Source: Pseudomonas mandelii (GTDB lineage Bacteria; Pseudomonadota; Gammaproteobacteria; Pseudomonadales; Pseudomonadaceae). Taken from it: 64,000 nucleotides of DNA. Below the pieces are notes generated by a model. It saw only the letters and a program-made list of their open reading frames with translations, made no database searches and was not told where the DNA came from. Shown in pieces: positions 26,648-36,470 of this stretch. How positions within the stretch are numbered: position 1 is the first letter of the stretch; each line of letters opens with the position of its first letter. Location: NCBI RefSeq assembly GCF_024138395.1, contig NZ_JAMYDU010000002.1:496001-560000 (forward strand), read 5' to 3'. The position numbers and the translations under genes were made by a program.

Positions 26648-26848
26648 ATGCGCATTCAATTGAACGGCGAATCCCTTGAACTGCCCGACGGTGAAACCGT
26701 TGCGGCCCTGCTGACCCGTCTGGAACTGACCGGGCGCCGGGTGGCGGTCGAGCTCAATCTGGATATCGTCCCGCGCAGCCAGCACGCAGAAACCACGTTG
26801 AACGACGGCGATTCCGTCGAGGTGGTACACGCCATCGGCGGCGGCTAG
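26648..26848 (+). CDS. thiS: Thiamine biosynthesis sulfur carrier ThiS
   Basis: A 66-residue ubiquitin-fold carrier whose C-terminal Gly-Gly (HAIGGG) is thiocarboxylated to deliver sulfur for the thiazole ring. It lies 62 bases upstream of thiG, its partner. The ATG at 26648 (MRIQLNGE) matches family starts; an in-frame ATG 18 bases upstream is less likely. The protein ends in three glycines rather than two, a minor oddity seen in other pseudomonads. Confidence 0.95.
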   Translation: MRIQLNGESLELPDGETVAALLTRLELTGRRVAVELNLDIVPRSQHAETTLNDGDSVEVVHAIGGG

Positions 26849-26910
26849 CTGCCAGGCCTGAGCGGCCACAGAATATTCTGCAAGAACCTCACCCCTACAG
26901 AGGATTTCCC

Positions 26911-27705
26911 ATGAGCATCGTTCGTAGCGACAAGCCTTTCGTCCTGGCCGGTCGTACTTACCAGTCGCGCTTGCTGGTAGGCACCGGCAAGTACCGTGAC
27001 ATGGAAGAAACCCGGCTGGCCATCGAAGCCTCGGGTGCCGAGATCGTCACTTTCGCTGTGCGCCGCACCAACCTCGGCCAGATCGAGGGCGAGCCGAACT
27101 TGCTCGATGTCCTGTCGCCGGATCGCTACACCTTCCTGCCGAACACCGCCGGTTGCTACGACGCTATCGAGGCTGTGCGCACCTGCCGTCTGGCCCGTGA
27201 GCTGCTCGATGGCCACAATCTGGTGAAGCTGGAAGTGCTGGCCGATCAGAAAACCCTGTTCCCCAACGTGATCGAAACCCTGAAGGCCGCTGAAACGCTG
27301 GTCAAGGAAGGTTTTGATGTGATGGTTTACACCAGCGATGACCCGATCATCGCCCGGCAACTGGCGGAAATCGGCTGCATCGCGGTCATGCCGTTGGCCG
27401 GTTTGATTGGTTCGGGCCTGGGGATCTGCAACCCGTACAACCTGCAGATCATCCTTGAAGAAGCCAGGATCCCCGTGCTGGTGGATGCCGGTGTCGGTAC
27501 CGCTTCCGACGCCACCATCGCCATGGAACTGGGCTGTGACGCGGTGCTGATGAACTCGGCCATCGCTCACGCCCAGCAGCCGATCATGATGGCAGAAGCC
27601 ATGAAACACGCCATCGTGGCGGGCCGTCTGGCCTACCTCGCCGGCCGCATGCCGAAAAAACTTTATGCCAGCGCCTCCTCGCCGCTGGATGGTCTGATCA
27701 AGTAA
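26911..27705 (+). CDS. thiG: Thiazole synthase ThiG
   Basis: A 264-residue TIM-barrel enzyme that joins deoxyxylulose 5-phosphate, dehydroglycine and ThiS-thiocarboxylate sulfur into the thiamine thiazole. The Schiff-base lysine lies in [10 protein letters not shown], and phosphate-binding motifs include [12 protein letters not shown] and [11 protein letters not shown]. trmB starts 9 bases after its stop, so thiS-thiG-trmB probably form one transcript. Confidence 0.97.
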   Translation: MSIVRSDKPFVLAGRTYQSRLLVGTGKYRDMEETRLAIEASGAEIVTFAVRRTNLGQIEGEPNLLDVLSPDRYTFLPNTAGCYDAIEAVRTCRLARELLDGHNLVKLEVLADQKTLFPNVIETLKAAETLVKEGFDVMVYTSDDPIIARQLAEIGCIAVMPLAGLIGSGLGICNPYNLQIILEEARIPVLVDAGVGTASDATIAMELGCDAVLMNSAIAHAQQPIMMAEAMKHAIVAGRLAYLAGRMPKKLYASASSPLDGLIK

Positions 27706-27714
27706 GAGCCATTG

Positions 27715-28440
27715 ATGACTGAATCGAACGACACGCCTATCGAGACGGAAGAAGGCGAAGAGCGCCAACACCGCCGCATCAAGAGTTTCGTGATGCGCGC
27801 CGGGCGCATGACCGAAGGCCAGCAGCGCGGTCTGGACCAAGGTACGCCACTGTTCGTGCTGCCGCTGGCCGATTCGCCGGTGGATTTCGACCAGGTGTTC
27901 GGTCGCTCGGCACCGCGCTCGCTGGAAATCGGCTTCGGCATGGGCCATTCGCTGCTGGAAATGGCCGCGGCCTCGCCGGAGCAGGATTTCATTGGCGTTG
28001 AGGTTCATCGTCCGGGTGTCGGCGCGCTGCTTAATGGCGTGCTGACTCAGGGCCTGACCAACCTGCGCGTCTACGATTGCGATGCGATCGAAGTGCTCAA
28101 CCGCTGCATCGCCGACAACAGCCTCGATCGCCTGATGCTGTTTTTCCCGGACCCGTGGCACAAGAGCCGTCACCACAAGCGTCGTATTGTTCAGGCATCG
28201 TTCGCCGAACTGGTGCGCAGCAAGTTGAAGGTCGGCGGTGTGTTGCACATGGCCACCGACTGGGAACCGTACGCCGAGTACATGCTGGAAGTGATGAACG
28301 TCGCCCCGGGCTATCGCAACCTCGCCGAAGACGGCAAATGCGTCCCGCGCCCGACTGAACGCCCGATCACCAAGTTCGAACGCCGCGGCGAACGTCTTGG
28401 GCACGGCGTGTGGGATTTGAAGTTCGAAAAACAGTCCTGA
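27715..28440 (+). CDS. trmB: tRNA (guanine-46-N7) methyltransferase
   Basis: A 241-residue SAM-dependent enzyme making m7G46 in tRNA variable loops. The SAM motif is [15 protein letters not shown] and the family motif is [16 protein letters not shown]. The ATG at 27715 is chosen; a TTG one codon upstream is also open. It is the last gene of the thiS-thiG run and is followed by a REP pair. Confidence 0.96.
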   Translation: MTESNDTPIETEEGEERQHRRIKSFVMRAGRMTEGQQRGLDQGTPLFVLPLADSPVDFDQVFGRSAPRSLEIGFGMGHSLLEMAAASPEQDFIGVEVHRPGVGALLNGVLTQGLTNLRVYDCDAIEVLNRCIADNSLDRLMLFFPDPWHKSRHHKRRIVQASFAELVRSKLKVGGVLHMATDWEPYAEYMLEVMNVAPGYRNLAEDGKCVPRPTERPITKFERRGERLGHGVWDLKFEKQS

Positions 28441-28458
28441 ACACAGCACTGCAAAAAC

Positions 28459-28548
28459 TGTGGGAGCGAGCTTGCTCGCGATGAGGCCATTACATTCAAC
28501 ATCTTTGTTGACTGTCAGGCCGCCATCGCGAGCAAGCTCGCTCCCACA
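28459..28548. repeat. REP pair (TGTGGGAGCGAGCTTGC type)
   Basis: Perfect arms TGTGGGAGCGAGCTTGCTCG and their complement, around a 40-base centre, after trmB. Confidence 0.92.
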
Positions 28549-28626
28549 TTTGTTTTGTGCCGGATTCAAGAATGATGCTTGGCCGCCGAAAGCTCTACGT
28601 CCCCACTTGTAAAGGAAGACAAGGTT

Positions 28627-29418
28627 TTGAAGTTCATCCTCGCCTGCATTCTTGTATTCAGCGCCCTGCCTTCACTGGCTTGCGCGTCGACGCTGACTAT
28701 CGACGACTACTTTGAGCGTGCCCTGGACGCGGCCGACCAGATCAAGCGTAACGCGGATGAGTTGGTCAGGCTGGAGGCAAGCGGGGAGCTTGATTTCAAG
28801 AACAAGCCCGACCAGATAGGCAGCATGGAAAATGATCTGGCCGCTTTCAAATACAATTTGAAGATGGCATCTGACGGCGGGCACCCTATCGCGAGTTATT
28901 TGCTGGCCAACACCTTGAGCAAGCCGGGCCCTACGGAACAACAGCGCAGAGAAACCTGTGATCTCTATGAAAAAGCCATGGATCAAGGCTTGTTGGCGGC
29001 AGCAGTTGCCTACTTCCATCGATGCGATCAGGTTTACATGAAGTTTGACCGGCGTGATGCCGGTCACTTGAAATATCTGCAGACGCTCGAGGAACTGCTT
29101 CAGCAGGCAGATATTTTTGCTGACTTTTATCCAATGCCGGCCAAGCGCGCTCTTTGTTTCCAGGACTTGGGGGCAGACATGCCAAAAGATCGAGTGATTG
29201 GAGCTTTGCAGGCGCGTGCGGTCGCGTTGATGCTGACTGAAGATCAGTATCGGGCCGAGGCCAATTACATTCTGGCAATGAGTCGAGTAAATGAGAGCGG
29301 TAAGCTCGACAGTCAGAATGTTGTGTATCTGGATAAAGCCGAAGCGTTGGGCTGCCACGACTTTATCGGGATCAATACCAAAATCCGCGGCGAAGCCCAG
29401 GCTTCAAAGACTCAATAA
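28627..29418 (+). CDS. Secreted Sel1-like repeat protein of unknown function
   Basis: A 263-residue protein if it starts at the TTG at 28627, which has AGGAAG about 9 bases upstream and begins a clean signal peptide (LKFILACILVFSALPSLACA). The alternative upstream ATG at 28579 would place 16 non-signal residues in front. The middle has helical pairs of Sel1/TPR type (MASDGGHPIASYLLANTLS, CDLYEKAMDQGLLAAAVAYF). It is probably periplasmic. Its lower GC content than neighbours and its isolated position suggest an accessory gene; no function can be assigned. Confidence 0.72.
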   Translation: MKFILACILVFSALPSLACASTLTIDDYFERALDAADQIKRNADELVRLEASGELDFKNKPDQIGSMENDLAAFKYNLKMASDGGHPIASYLLANTLSKPGPTEQQRRETCDLYEKAMDQGLLAAAVAYFHRCDQVYMKFDRRDAGHLKYLQTLEELLQQADIFADFYPMPAKRALCFQDLGADMPKDRVIGALQARAVALMLTEDQYRAEANYILAMSRVNESGKLDSQNVVYLDKAEALGCHDFIGINTKIRGEAQASKTQ

Positions 29419-29424
29419 GCTGGC

Positions 29425-29748
29425 TCAGCGCCGATCCGCCACAACCCCGATCAACACCAGCACCACCAACAGCACCGGTGCCAGGCTGTAGTTGTTGAAC
29501 TGGCTCAGGCCTTTGATGATCCATGGCGTTGCGTAGATCAGCGCCACGCCGCTGCCGACCATGCACAGCAGGGCCATCAGCGGGACGCGCAAGGCGCCGG
29601 CGATGCTGCCCAGGCGTTGGTCGACCCAGCCTTTGATGTCGGCGCCAAACAGCACCAGCAAGCAGCCCACCAGCGCCAGAGAGATTTCCGACAGGTTGCT
29701 ACGGCTCCAGCGGGACACGGTGGCGAGCAGGTCGAGTACCAGATCCAT
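29425..29748 (-). CDS. DUF3392 membrane protein
   Basis: A 107-residue protein with three hydrophobic segments (ISLALVGCLLVLFGADI, LMALLCMVGSGVALIY, LAPVLLVVLVLIGVVA). It matches the DUF3392 family as I remember it; function unknown. It lies 9 bases downstream of hemW and so probably ends the metX-metW-DUF4426-rdgB-hemW run. Confidence 0.82.
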   Translation of the reverse strand: MDLVLDLLATVSRWSRSNLSEISLALVGCLLVLFGADIKGWVDQRLGSIAGALRVPLMALLCMVGSGVALIYATPWIIKGLSQFNNYSLAPVLLVVLVLIGVVADRR

Positions 29749-29757
29749 TCGATTTCC

Positions 29758-30963
29758 TTATGTCAGAAAATTCTGCAGCAAGTCATTGAGAAAGAGTTGT
29801 CCGCGCAACGTGGCCGCCAGACGTGACGGTTCGACCTGCAACAAGCCACTTTGTTCGGCCTCGCGACGGCCTTCGGCGAGGCTTTCCAGAGGCAGCCCGG
29901 TGCGCTCCGGATACAACCGCGCTTCGACGCCCTCGGTCAGGCGCAAGGCGTTCATCAGGAACTCGAACGGCAGCTCTTCGTTGGTCAGGGCTTTATCGCC
30001 GGCCAGAAAGCGTTTGGCCGGGTTGAGGTAGTCCTTTGGCAGGCGGGTCTTCCAGGTGCGCACGATGCGCCCGTCCGGATGGCTGAGCTTGCCGTGGGCG
30101 CCGGCACCGATGCCGATGAAGTCGCCGAAACTCCAGTAATTGAGGTTATGCCGCGCCGCACGACCGGGCTGGGCATAAGCCGAGACCTCGTATTGCGTGT
30201 AACCGTGTTCGGCCAGCAGCGCCTGACCGGCCTCCTGAATATCCCACAGGGTGTCGTCTTCCGGCAGCGTCGGCGGCTGGTTCCAGAACACCGTGTTCGG
30301 TTCCAGCGTCAGTTGATACCAGGACAGGTGGGTCGGCTGCAGGGCAATGGCCTGGCGCAGGTCGTTCAGGGCGTCGTCCAGAGACTGATCGGGCAAACCG
30401 TGCATCAGGTCCAGGTTGAAGTTATCGAAGCCGGCCTGACGGGCCATGCCGGCGGCACGCACTGCTTCGTCGCCGTTGTGAATCCGTCCCAGGGCCTTGA
30501 GCTTCTCTTCCTGAAAACTCTGGATGCCGATCGACAGGCGATTGATGCCCAACGCCCGATAGGCGCGGAATTTTTCCTGTTCGAACGTTCCGGGGTTGGC
30601 TTCCAGGGTGATTTCGATATCGCTGGCAAACGGGATGCGCTGTTCGACACCTTTGAGCAAGCGGCCCAAAGCCTCGGCACTGAACAGGCTCGGCGTACCG
30701 CCACCGAAGAAGATCGAACTCAGCTCACGGCCATAGGCCGCATGCAGGTCCTGATCGAGGTCGGCCAGCAACGCGTCGACATATTCTTCTTCCGGCAGCA
30801 CGGGGCTGGCGGTGTGGGAGTTGAAGTCGCAATAAGGGCATTTGCGTACACACCACGGGATGTGGATGTACAACGCCAGGGGCGGCAGCACGGGCAGGGC
30901 CGCTCGAGGCGATTGTGCGGCGCCGCCGAAGATCAGCGGCGACGCGGACGAGTCATGGGTCAT
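29758..30963 (-). CDS. hemW: Radical SAM heme chaperone HemW
   Basis: A 401-residue radical SAM protein with the cluster motif [13 protein letters not shown]. It resembles coproporphyrinogen dehydrogenase HemN but is the shorter HemW form, which binds heme and hands it to target proteins. The ATG at 30963 (MTHDSS) forms an ATGA overlap with the rdgB stop, the basis for choosing it over the longer open frame. Confidence 0.94.
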   Translation of the reverse strand: MTHDSSASPLIFGGAAQSPRAALPVLPPLALYIHIPWCVRKCPYCDFNSHTASPVLPEEEYVDALLADLDQDLHAAYGRELSSIFFGGGTPSLFSAEALGRLLKGVEQRIPFASDIEITLEANPGTFEQEKFRAYRALGINRLSIGIQSFQEEKLKALGRIHNGDEAVRAAGMARQAGFDNFNLDLMHGLPDQSLDDALNDLRQAIALQPTHLSWYQLTLEPNTVFWNQPPTLPEDDTLWDIQEAGQALLAEHGYTQYEVSAYAQPGRAARHNLNYWSFGDFIGIGAGAHGKLSHPDGRIVRTWKTRLPKDYLNPAKRFLAGDKALTNEELPFEFLMNALRLTEGVEARLYPERTGLPLESLAEGRREAEQSGLLQVEPSRLAATLRGQLFLNDLLQNFLT

Positions 30964-31556
30964 TTCAGGCCCAGACGCTGGCGCAGCAGATCCATTGCAC
31001 GGGCGCGGTGGCTGATCTGGTTCTTGTCGCCCGGGCTCAACTCGGCGCTGGAACAATTGCGCTCCGGCACCCAGAACAGCGGATCGTAGCCAAAACCGTG
31101 GTCGCCACTGGCTTGGGTCAGGATGCGCCCATGCCACAGGCCTTCGCAGAGGATCGGCAACGGATCGTCGGCATGTCGCACCAGCGCCAGCACACAGACG
31201 AACTGCGCGCCGCGCTCGGCTTCGGGCACGTCTTTCAACGCGTCGAGCAGTTTGGCGTTATTCGCCGCATCGCCTTTACCGTCAGCGTAACGAGCCGAAT
31301 AGATACCCGGCGCACCGCCGAGGAAATCCACCGCCAGCCCCGAATCGTCGGCCAAGGCCGGCAGACCGGAAATGCGCGAGGCATTGCGTGCCTTGAGAAT
31401 GGCGTTCTCGACGAACGACAGGCCGGTTTCTTCAGGCTCGACACTGCTGAACTCGCCGATCGAGCGCAAGTGCACCGATTCGCCGAGCATGGCCTGGAGT
31501 TCCTTGAGTTTGCCGGCGTTATGGCTGGCCAGTACGAGTTGGGTGAAATTCATCAT
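30960..31556 (-). CDS. rdgB: Non-canonical purine NTP pyrophosphatase (dITP/XTP)
   Basis: A 198-residue enzyme that hydrolyses ITP, dITP and XTP to keep them out of nucleic acids. Motifs are [13 protein letters not shown] (N-terminus), ADDSGLAVD and the C-terminal FGYDPLFW. It overlaps hemW and the DUF4426 gene by 4 bases each (ATGA), indicating a coupled operon. Confidence 0.97.
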   Translation of the reverse strand: MMNFTQLVLASHNAGKLKELQAMLGESVHLRSIGEFSSVEPEETGLSFVENAILKARNASRISGLPALADDSGLAVDFLGGAPGIYSARYADGKGDAANNAKLLDALKDVPEAERGAQFVCVLALVRHADDPLPILCEGLWHGRILTQASGDHGFGYDPLFWVPERNCSSAELSPGDKNQISHRARAMDLLRQRLGLK

Positions 31557-31987
31557 TGGCCGGGGAAAAGCTCTTGCTGGAAATTGATGGTGTTGGTTTT
31601 GTCGCCGGTTTTAACATCGATCTTGAAGGTGCGGATTTCCTGCTGATCCACCGGGAACTGGGCGATGTAGTAGACCGCGCCTGTTTCAGTGATCTGTTTG
31701 AACTTCAGCGGGATGCTTTGGCTGGTCAGGTCTTTGACCGTGCCGCTGACCTGAGCCGTCTGTGGTTTACCTTCCTTCATTACCGAGACGTTGATCACAC
31801 CCTGATTCTTGCTGCGATTCAGCTCGGCCGCTTTGGCGATATCCGGTGTCAGGAAAGTGGAATTGAAGGTGTTGTAGTGCACCGTCACGTCGCCAAAGGT
31901 TTCCTTGCGCTCGCCCTTGATGACATCGGCGGCCATGGTGGTAATGCTCAGGCAGGCAGTAAGTAAAAACAGTGCTAGACGACCCAT
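31553..31987 (-). CDS. DUF4426 periplasmic protein
   Basis: A 144-residue protein with a signal peptide ([18 protein letters not shown]) and a beta-rich mature domain beginning [20 protein letters not shown], typical of DUF4426. Function is unknown. It overlaps rdgB by 4 bases and follows metW by 26 bases. Confidence 0.88.
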   Translation of the reverse strand: MGRLALFLLTACLSITTMAADVIKGERKETFGDVTVHYNTFNSTFLTPDIAKAAELNRSKNQGVINVSVMKEGKPQTAQVSGTVKDLTSQSIPLKFKQITETGAVYYIAQFPVDQQEIRTFKIDVKTGDKTNTINFQQELFPGQ

Positions 31988-32013
31988 GATCGTTCTCCTC
32001 GAAGTGTCGTGAT

Positions 32014-32634
32014 TCAGACCGCGACCTTGTGGTCCGGCAGACCGGGGCTGCTGACGCGGTAGATGCCGATCTCACCTAACAGATTAGGCCATAGCTTACT
32101 GGCCCACCCATGCCGATGCTGTTGATCCACGGCAAGCCGATCAATGACCTTGGCTTCACGTTCGCGACACAGCGCTTCAAAGTCTTCGAAAGTACAGAAG
32201 TGGATGTTCGGCGTGTTGTACCAGGTATACGGCAGAAACTCCGAAACCGGCATCCGCCCCTTACTCGCCAGATACCAGCGGCAGCGCCAGTGGCCGAAGT
32301 TGGGGAAGGTAATGATGCACTGGCGACCGACCCGCAGCATTTCGTCGAGGATCCTGTCCGGGTAGTGCACTGCCTGCAAGGCCTGGGTCATGACCACGAT
32401 GTCGAAGCTGTTGCTGGCGAAGTTGCCCAGACCCTTGTCCAGGTCCTGCTCGATGACGTTGATGCCCTTGGCCACGCACTCGGCAATGTTGTCCGGGTCG
32501 TTTTCCAGGCCATAGCCGGTAACCTGTTTGTGGTCACGCAGCCAGGTCAGCAACTCGCCGTCACCGCAACCGAGGTCGAGCACGCGGCTGCCGGCGGGGA
32601 TCCATTCCTGGATGATTTCCAGATCGGCTCTCAT
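32014..32634 (-). CDS. metW: MetW methyltransferase-like protein
   Basis: A 206-residue SAM-binding-fold protein (VLDLGCGDGELLTWL). metW always accompanies metX in pseudomonads and is needed for methionine synthesis; it is thought to act with MetX, though its exact role is not settled. It starts 7 bases after the metX stop, with ATG at 32634. Confidence 0.93.
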   Translation of the reverse strand: MRADLEIIQEWIPAGSRVLDLGCGDGELLTWLRDHKQVTGYGLENDPDNIAECVAKGINVIEQDLDKGLGNFASNSFDIVVMTQALQAVHYPDRILDEMLRVGRQCIITFPNFGHWRCRWYLASKGRMPVSEFLPYTWYNTPNIHFCTFEDFEALCREREAKVIDRLAVDQQHRHGWASKLWPNLLGEIGIYRVSSPGLPDHKVAV

Positions 32635-32641
32635 GTCTTCC

Positions 32642-33781
32642 TCAAAGCGCTATACGGTTCATGTAATTGCTGAAGGCCTGCAAATAACGCGGGATCGGAA
32701 TCAGGAAGGCGTCGTGGCCTTGCGGAGCATCGATCTCCAGGTAGCAGACGTCTTTTCTGGCCGCCATCAGCGCGTCCACCAGTTCCCGCGAGCGGGCAGG
32801 GGAGAAGCGCCAGTCGGTGGTGAAGGACATCACACAGAACCTGGCGGTGGCGCCTGCGAAGGTTTTCGCCAGGTCATCGTCGAAGTTCGCCGCCGGGTCG
32901 AAGTAGTCCAGCGCCTTGGTCATCAGCAGGTAGGTGTTGGCGTCGAAACGCCCGGAAAACTCCTCGCCCTGATAGCGCAGGTAGCTTTCGACCTGGAATT
33001 CGACGCTGTGGAAGTCGTAGTTGAGTTTTTCGCTCTTGAGGCCTCGACCGAATTTTTCGCCCATGGAGTCGTCGGACAGGTACGTGATGTGCCCGACCAT
33101 CCGCGCCAGCATCAGCCCGCGCTTGGGGATCACGCCCGCTTCCTGGAACGAGCCGCCGTGGAACTCCGGGTCGGTGAGGATCGCCTGACGTGCGACTTCG
33201 TTGAACGCGATGTTCTGCGCCGACAGTTTCGGTGCCGAGGCGATGGCCAGGCAGTGCCGCACGCGGTCCGGGTAGGTGATGGTCCACTGCAAGGCCTGCA
33301 TGCCGCCGAGGCTGCCACCGATTACCGCCGCCCATTGGCGGATGCCGAGCAAGTCCGCGAGGCGTGCCTGGCTGTGGACCCAGTCTTCCACGGTCAACAC
33401 CGGGAAGTCGGCGCCGAACGGCTTGCCGGTTTCCGGATTGATGCTGCTGGGGCCGGTGGAACCGTTGCACCCGCCGAGATTGTTCAGGCTGACCACGAAG
33501 AACTTGTGGGTGTCGATCGGCTTGCCGGGGCCGATGCAGCTGTCCCACCAACCGGGTTTTCGGTCATCGGGGCTGTGGAAGCCGGCGGCGTGATGGTGAC
33601 CGGACAAGGCGTGGCAGATCAGCACGGCGTTGCTCGCCGCAGCGTTCAGCGTGCCGTAGGTTTCGTAGATCAGGTCATAAGCGGGCAGCGAACGTCCGCA
33701 GGCCAAGGCCAGGGGATCACTGAAGTGCGCCACTTGCGGCGTCACCAGACCAACAGAATCGGGGGGGAAGGCAGCTGGCAT
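32642..33781 (-). CDS. metX: Homoserine O-succinyltransferase (MetX family)
   Basis: A 379-residue alpha/beta-hydrolase-fold acyltransferase that activates homoserine for methionine synthesis. The nucleophile is S157 in GGSLGGMQ, and the C-terminal GHDAFL holds the catalytic His. Pseudomonas MetX proteins use succinyl-CoA despite belonging to the MetX rather than the MetA fold. The ATG at 33781 gives the family length (379) and start ([16 protein letters not shown]). Confidence 0.94.
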   Translation of the reverse strand: MPAAFPPDSVGLVTPQVAHFSDPLALACGRSLPAYDLIYETYGTLNAAASNAVLICHALSGHHHAAGFHSPDDRKPGWWDSCIGPGKPIDTHKFFVVSLNNLGGCNGSTGPSSINPETGKPFGADFPVLTVEDWVHSQARLADLLGIRQWAAVIGGSLGGMQALQWTITYPDRVRHCLAIASAPKLSAQNIAFNEVARQAILTDPEFHGGSFQEAGVIPKRGLMLARMVGHITYLSDDSMGEKFGRGLKSEKLNYDFHSVEFQVESYLRYQGEEFSGRFDANTYLLMTKALDYFDPAANFDDDLAKTFAGATARFCVMSFTTDWRFSPARSRELVDALMAARKDVCYLEIDAPQGHDAFLIPIPRYLQAFSNYMNRIAL

Positions 33782-33791
33782 CGACCCTGCT

Positions 33792-33805
33792 CTCATTGAA
33801 ATGAG
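33792..33805. promoter_or_regulatory. Palindrome just upstream of metX
   Basis: CTCATT and AATGAG flank GA, a perfect 14-base palindrome 10 bases before the metX ATG. It could be an operator in the leader. It does not fit the MetR consensus I know, so no regulator is named. Confidence 0.35.
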
Positions 33806-33884
33806 GCGTAAGTCTAAAGACCGCTGTGGCTAGCGGCAAGCAAAGGCCGGGCCTGATTGCGTTCCCGTCAGACCGAGGTGCGGC

Positions 33885-33952
33885 CATCGCGGGCAAGCCA
33901 CGCTCCCACAGGGTTACGCATTCCAATGTGGGAGCGTGGCTTGCCCGCGATG
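33885..33952. repeat. REP pair (TGTGGGAGCGTGGCTTGCC type)
   Basis: Perfect 26-base arms (CATCGCGGGCAAGCCACGCT and onward) around a short 16-base centre. It lies between yggU and metX, which are both on the minus strand. Confidence 0.92.
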
Positions 33953-33974
33953 AACGATGACGCGGTCATTCGGA

Positions 33975-34262
33975 TTAACGCGACAATCCTGGCAAATCCG
34001 GCAGTTTCTTCGGCGAACAAATCCGCACCCGTTTCTGCCGGTTCAGCTCTCCACTAATCAAACTCACCTGGCTCTTGGACACCCCGAACGCCTTGGCCAG
34101 AAACGCCATCAGATACGCATTGGCCTTGCCTTCAACGGGCGGTGCGGTCAGGCGGATTTTCAGGCGATCGCCATGCAGCCCGCAGAAATCATCGCTGCGG
34201 GCCGCAGGTTGCAGGTGACATTCCAGAATCAGGTCATCACCGTCCCAGCGAAAGTAGCTCAT
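33975..34262 (-). CDS. yggU: DUF167 (YggU) protein
   Basis: A 95-residue protein of the conserved YggU/DUF167 family; it includes LTAPPVEGKANAYLMAFLAK, the family's most conserved stretch. Function is unknown. It overlaps the yggT stop by one base (TGATG) and ends the yggS-proC-yggT-yggU cluster. Confidence 0.92.
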   Translation of the reverse strand: MSYFRWDGDDLILECHLQPAARSDDFCGLHGDRLKIRLTAPPVEGKANAYLMAFLAKAFGVSKSQVSLISGELNRQKRVRICSPKKLPDLPGLSR

Positions 34263-34852
34263 CAGATCAGGCCGAACAGTTCCTTCGGCATGAGGGCGTA
34301 GTACGCAAGGCGTGGAATCAGCCAGCTCTGCAGCAACTGCAGTGCGATAAACGCGAAGATCGGCGAGATGTCGAGGCCGCCCAGGTTCGGCACGATCCGG
34401 CGGAACGGCGCGAGTACCGGTTCAGTGATCTGTTGGACCAGCTCTGCGCCTGGGTTGTGGCTGCCCGGAGCAACCCAGGACAGAATCACGCTGATGATCA
34501 TCGCCCAGAACAGGATCTTCAAAAACAGCGCGAAGATCCCAATCAATGCCCATGGCGCCAGAAACAGCACGTCGATCTGGTAACCACGAAGCAGCAGGAT
34601 GACCGCATACAGCGCCATCTGCACGATCAACGCCAGTACCAGCGACGACATGTCCAGCCCGAACATGCTCGGGATAACCCGGCGCAATGGCTTGAGCAGC
34701 GGTTGAGTGGCTTTCACGGCGAACTGGCAGAGCGGGTTGTAGAAGTTCGCTCGCACCAGTTGCAGGATAAAGCGCAGCAGCACGATCAGCAGATACAGGC
34801 TGCACAGGGTTTGAATCACAAAAATGGCAGCGTCATTGAGTCCGAGCATCAT
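34262..34852 (-). CDS. yggT: YggT family membrane protein
   Basis: A 196-residue inner-membrane protein with two repeated YGGT halves, each with two hydrophobic segments and the signature around NPLCQFAVKATQPLLKPLRR and ELVQQITEPVLAPFRRIVPN. Function is unclear; related proteins are linked to osmotic tolerance and cell division. It follows proC by 21 bases. Confidence 0.93.
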   Translation of the reverse strand: MMLGLNDAAIFVIQTLCSLYLLIVLLRFILQLVRANFYNPLCQFAVKATQPLLKPLRRVIPSMFGLDMSSLVLALIVQMALYAVILLLRGYQIDVLFLAPWALIGIFALFLKILFWAMIISVILSWVAPGSHNPGAELVQQITEPVLAPFRRIVPNLGGLDISPIFAFIALQLLQSWLIPRLAYYALMPKELFGLI

Positions 34853-34873
34853 TGATTCCTTTGTAAGAGCTGA

Positions 34874-35692
34874 TTAGCGGCCGAGTTGCTCAGCCATCTC
34901 GGCCGAGCGGTGCGCAGCGGCGCCGAGTGCTTGTTCTACCAGAGCTTCGAAGCCGCCAGCCTGGAACGACTTGATCGCCGCTTCGGTGGTGCCCGCAGGC
35001 GACGTTACGCGGCGACGCAGTTCAGCCGCGTCGACATCACTGGCGACCGCCATGTGTGCAGCGCCCAAAGCGGTTTGCACGGTCAGTCGTGCGGCGATGT
35101 CCGCTGGCAGGCCGAGCTTTACGCCCGCAGCGGTCATGGCTTCGATCAGCAGGAAGAAATACGCAGGGCCCGACCCGGAAACGGCGGTGACCGCGTCCAG
35201 TTGCTGTTCTTCGTTCAGCCACAGGGCAATGCCCACCGCCGACAGCAGCTCTTCAGCTTGCTGGCGTTGTTCGGCGCTCACTTCGCCGGTAGCGAACAAA
35301 CCGCTTACACCCTGACGCAGCAGCGCCGGGGTATTAGGCATGCAGCGCACGATAGGCTGAGCGCCAAGCCAGTTGTTCATGCTGGCGCAGGTGATGCCTG
35401 CCGCAATCGAGACCACCAGTTGATTCGGCTTGAGGCTTGGGCGAATGGTTTCGCAAACGGCTTTCATCGCCTGCGGTTTGACCGCCAGCACGATCACGTC
35501 CACGCCCTGAATGGCGTCGGCGTTGTCGGCAAACACTTCGATGCCGTGTTCGGCGCTCACGCGGGCACGGGTTTCTTCACCCGGATCGCTGGCGCGGATT
35601 TGCGCGGCGTCCAGACCTTTGGCGCGCAGGCCGCCGATCAGGCTGGCGGCCATGTTGCCGGCTCCGATAAAGGCAATACGAGTCTTGCTCAT
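34874..35692 (-). CDS. proC: Pyrroline-5-carboxylate reductase
   Basis: A 272-residue NAD(P)H-dependent enzyme for the last step of proline synthesis. The dinucleotide motif is IAFIGAGNMAASLIGG and the family signature lies in SPAGTTEAAIKSF. Its neighbour yggS, 35 bases upstream, encodes a PLP-binding protein; this pairing is widespread. Confidence 0.97.
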   Translation of the reverse strand: MSKTRIAFIGAGNMAASLIGGLRAKGLDAAQIRASDPGEETRARVSAEHGIEVFADNADAIQGVDVIVLAVKPQAMKAVCETIRPSLKPNQLVVSIAAGITCASMNNWLGAQPIVRCMPNTPALLRQGVSGLFATGEVSAEQRQQAEELLSAVGIALWLNEEQQLDAVTAVSGSGPAYFFLLIEAMTAAGVKLGLPADIAARLTVQTALGAAHMAVASDVDAAELRRRVTSPAGTTEAAIKSFQAGGFEALVEQALGAAAHRSAEMAEQLGR

Positions 35693-35727
35693 GTCAGGTC
35701 CTTATAAAGAGAGGTGTCAGCCATTAT

Positions 35728-36414
35728 TCAAGGCCGGGTGTAGTCGCGGGCGCCAAACAGGGCCGTACCGATACGGACCCAAGTGGCGCCCTGGGCGATG
35801 GCCGACTCGAGGTCGTGGCTCATGCCCATGGAAAGTGTGTCGAGTGGCAGATTCAGGCTGGCTTGCAGGCTCTGCACGGCAGCAAAGGCTGCATCCTGGG
35901 CGGCGCGATCTTCAGTCGGCTCGGGAATCGCCATCAGCCCGCGCAATTTCAGACGCGGCAGAGCGCTGATGGCATCGGCCAGGGCGGGCAAATCGGCCGG
36001 AGTGCAGCCGGACTTGCTGGCTTCACCACTGACGTTGACCTGGATGCAGATGTTCAAAGGAGGTAAATCGGCAGGGCGTTGTTCGGACAGGCGTTGTGCG
36101 ATTTTCAAGCGATCCACAGAATGCACCCAGTCGAAATGCTCGGCGATAGCGCGAGTCTTGTTCGATTGAATGGGGCCGATGAAGTGCCAGATCAAGGGCA
36201 GGTCGCCCAATTCGAGCTGTTTGCTCAAGGCTTCCTGCAGGTAGTTTTCACCAAAGTCGCGGATCCCGGCGGCATAGGCTTCACGCAAGGCTTCGGCGGG
36301 CTTGGTCTTGCTCACGGCCAGTAGCTGAATGCTGTGCTCGTCGCGATGGGCGGCTTTGGCCGCGGCCTGGATGCGCGAACTAACCTGAAGAGTGTTGTCT
36401 GCTATCGTGGACAT
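35728..36414 (-). CDS. yggS: PLP-homeostasis protein YggS/PipY
   Basis: A 228-residue TIM-barrel protein binding pyridoxal phosphate on the lysine in LLAVSKTKPAEALREAY. It has no known enzyme activity and is involved in vitamin B6 and amino-acid balance. The motif FGENYLQEAL is also conserved. The ATG at 36414 is preferred to a TTG one codon upstream. It diverges from pilT across 56 bases. Confidence 0.95.
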   Translation of the reverse strand: MSTIADNTLQVSSRIQAAAKAAHRDEHSIQLLAVSKTKPAEALREAYAAGIRDFGENYLQEALSKQLELGDLPLIWHFIGPIQSNKTRAIAEHFDWVHSVDRLKIAQRLSEQRPADLPPLNICIQVNVSGEASKSGCTPADLPALADAISALPRLKLRGLMAIPEPTEDRAAQDAAFAAVQSLQASLNLPLDTLSMGMSHDLESAIAQGATWVRIGTALFGARDYTRP

Positions 36415-36470
36415 CAAGAGGCGCCAGCGGTCTGAAGGTTCGCGGCATTCTACTGGAATTGAGGAGCGCT

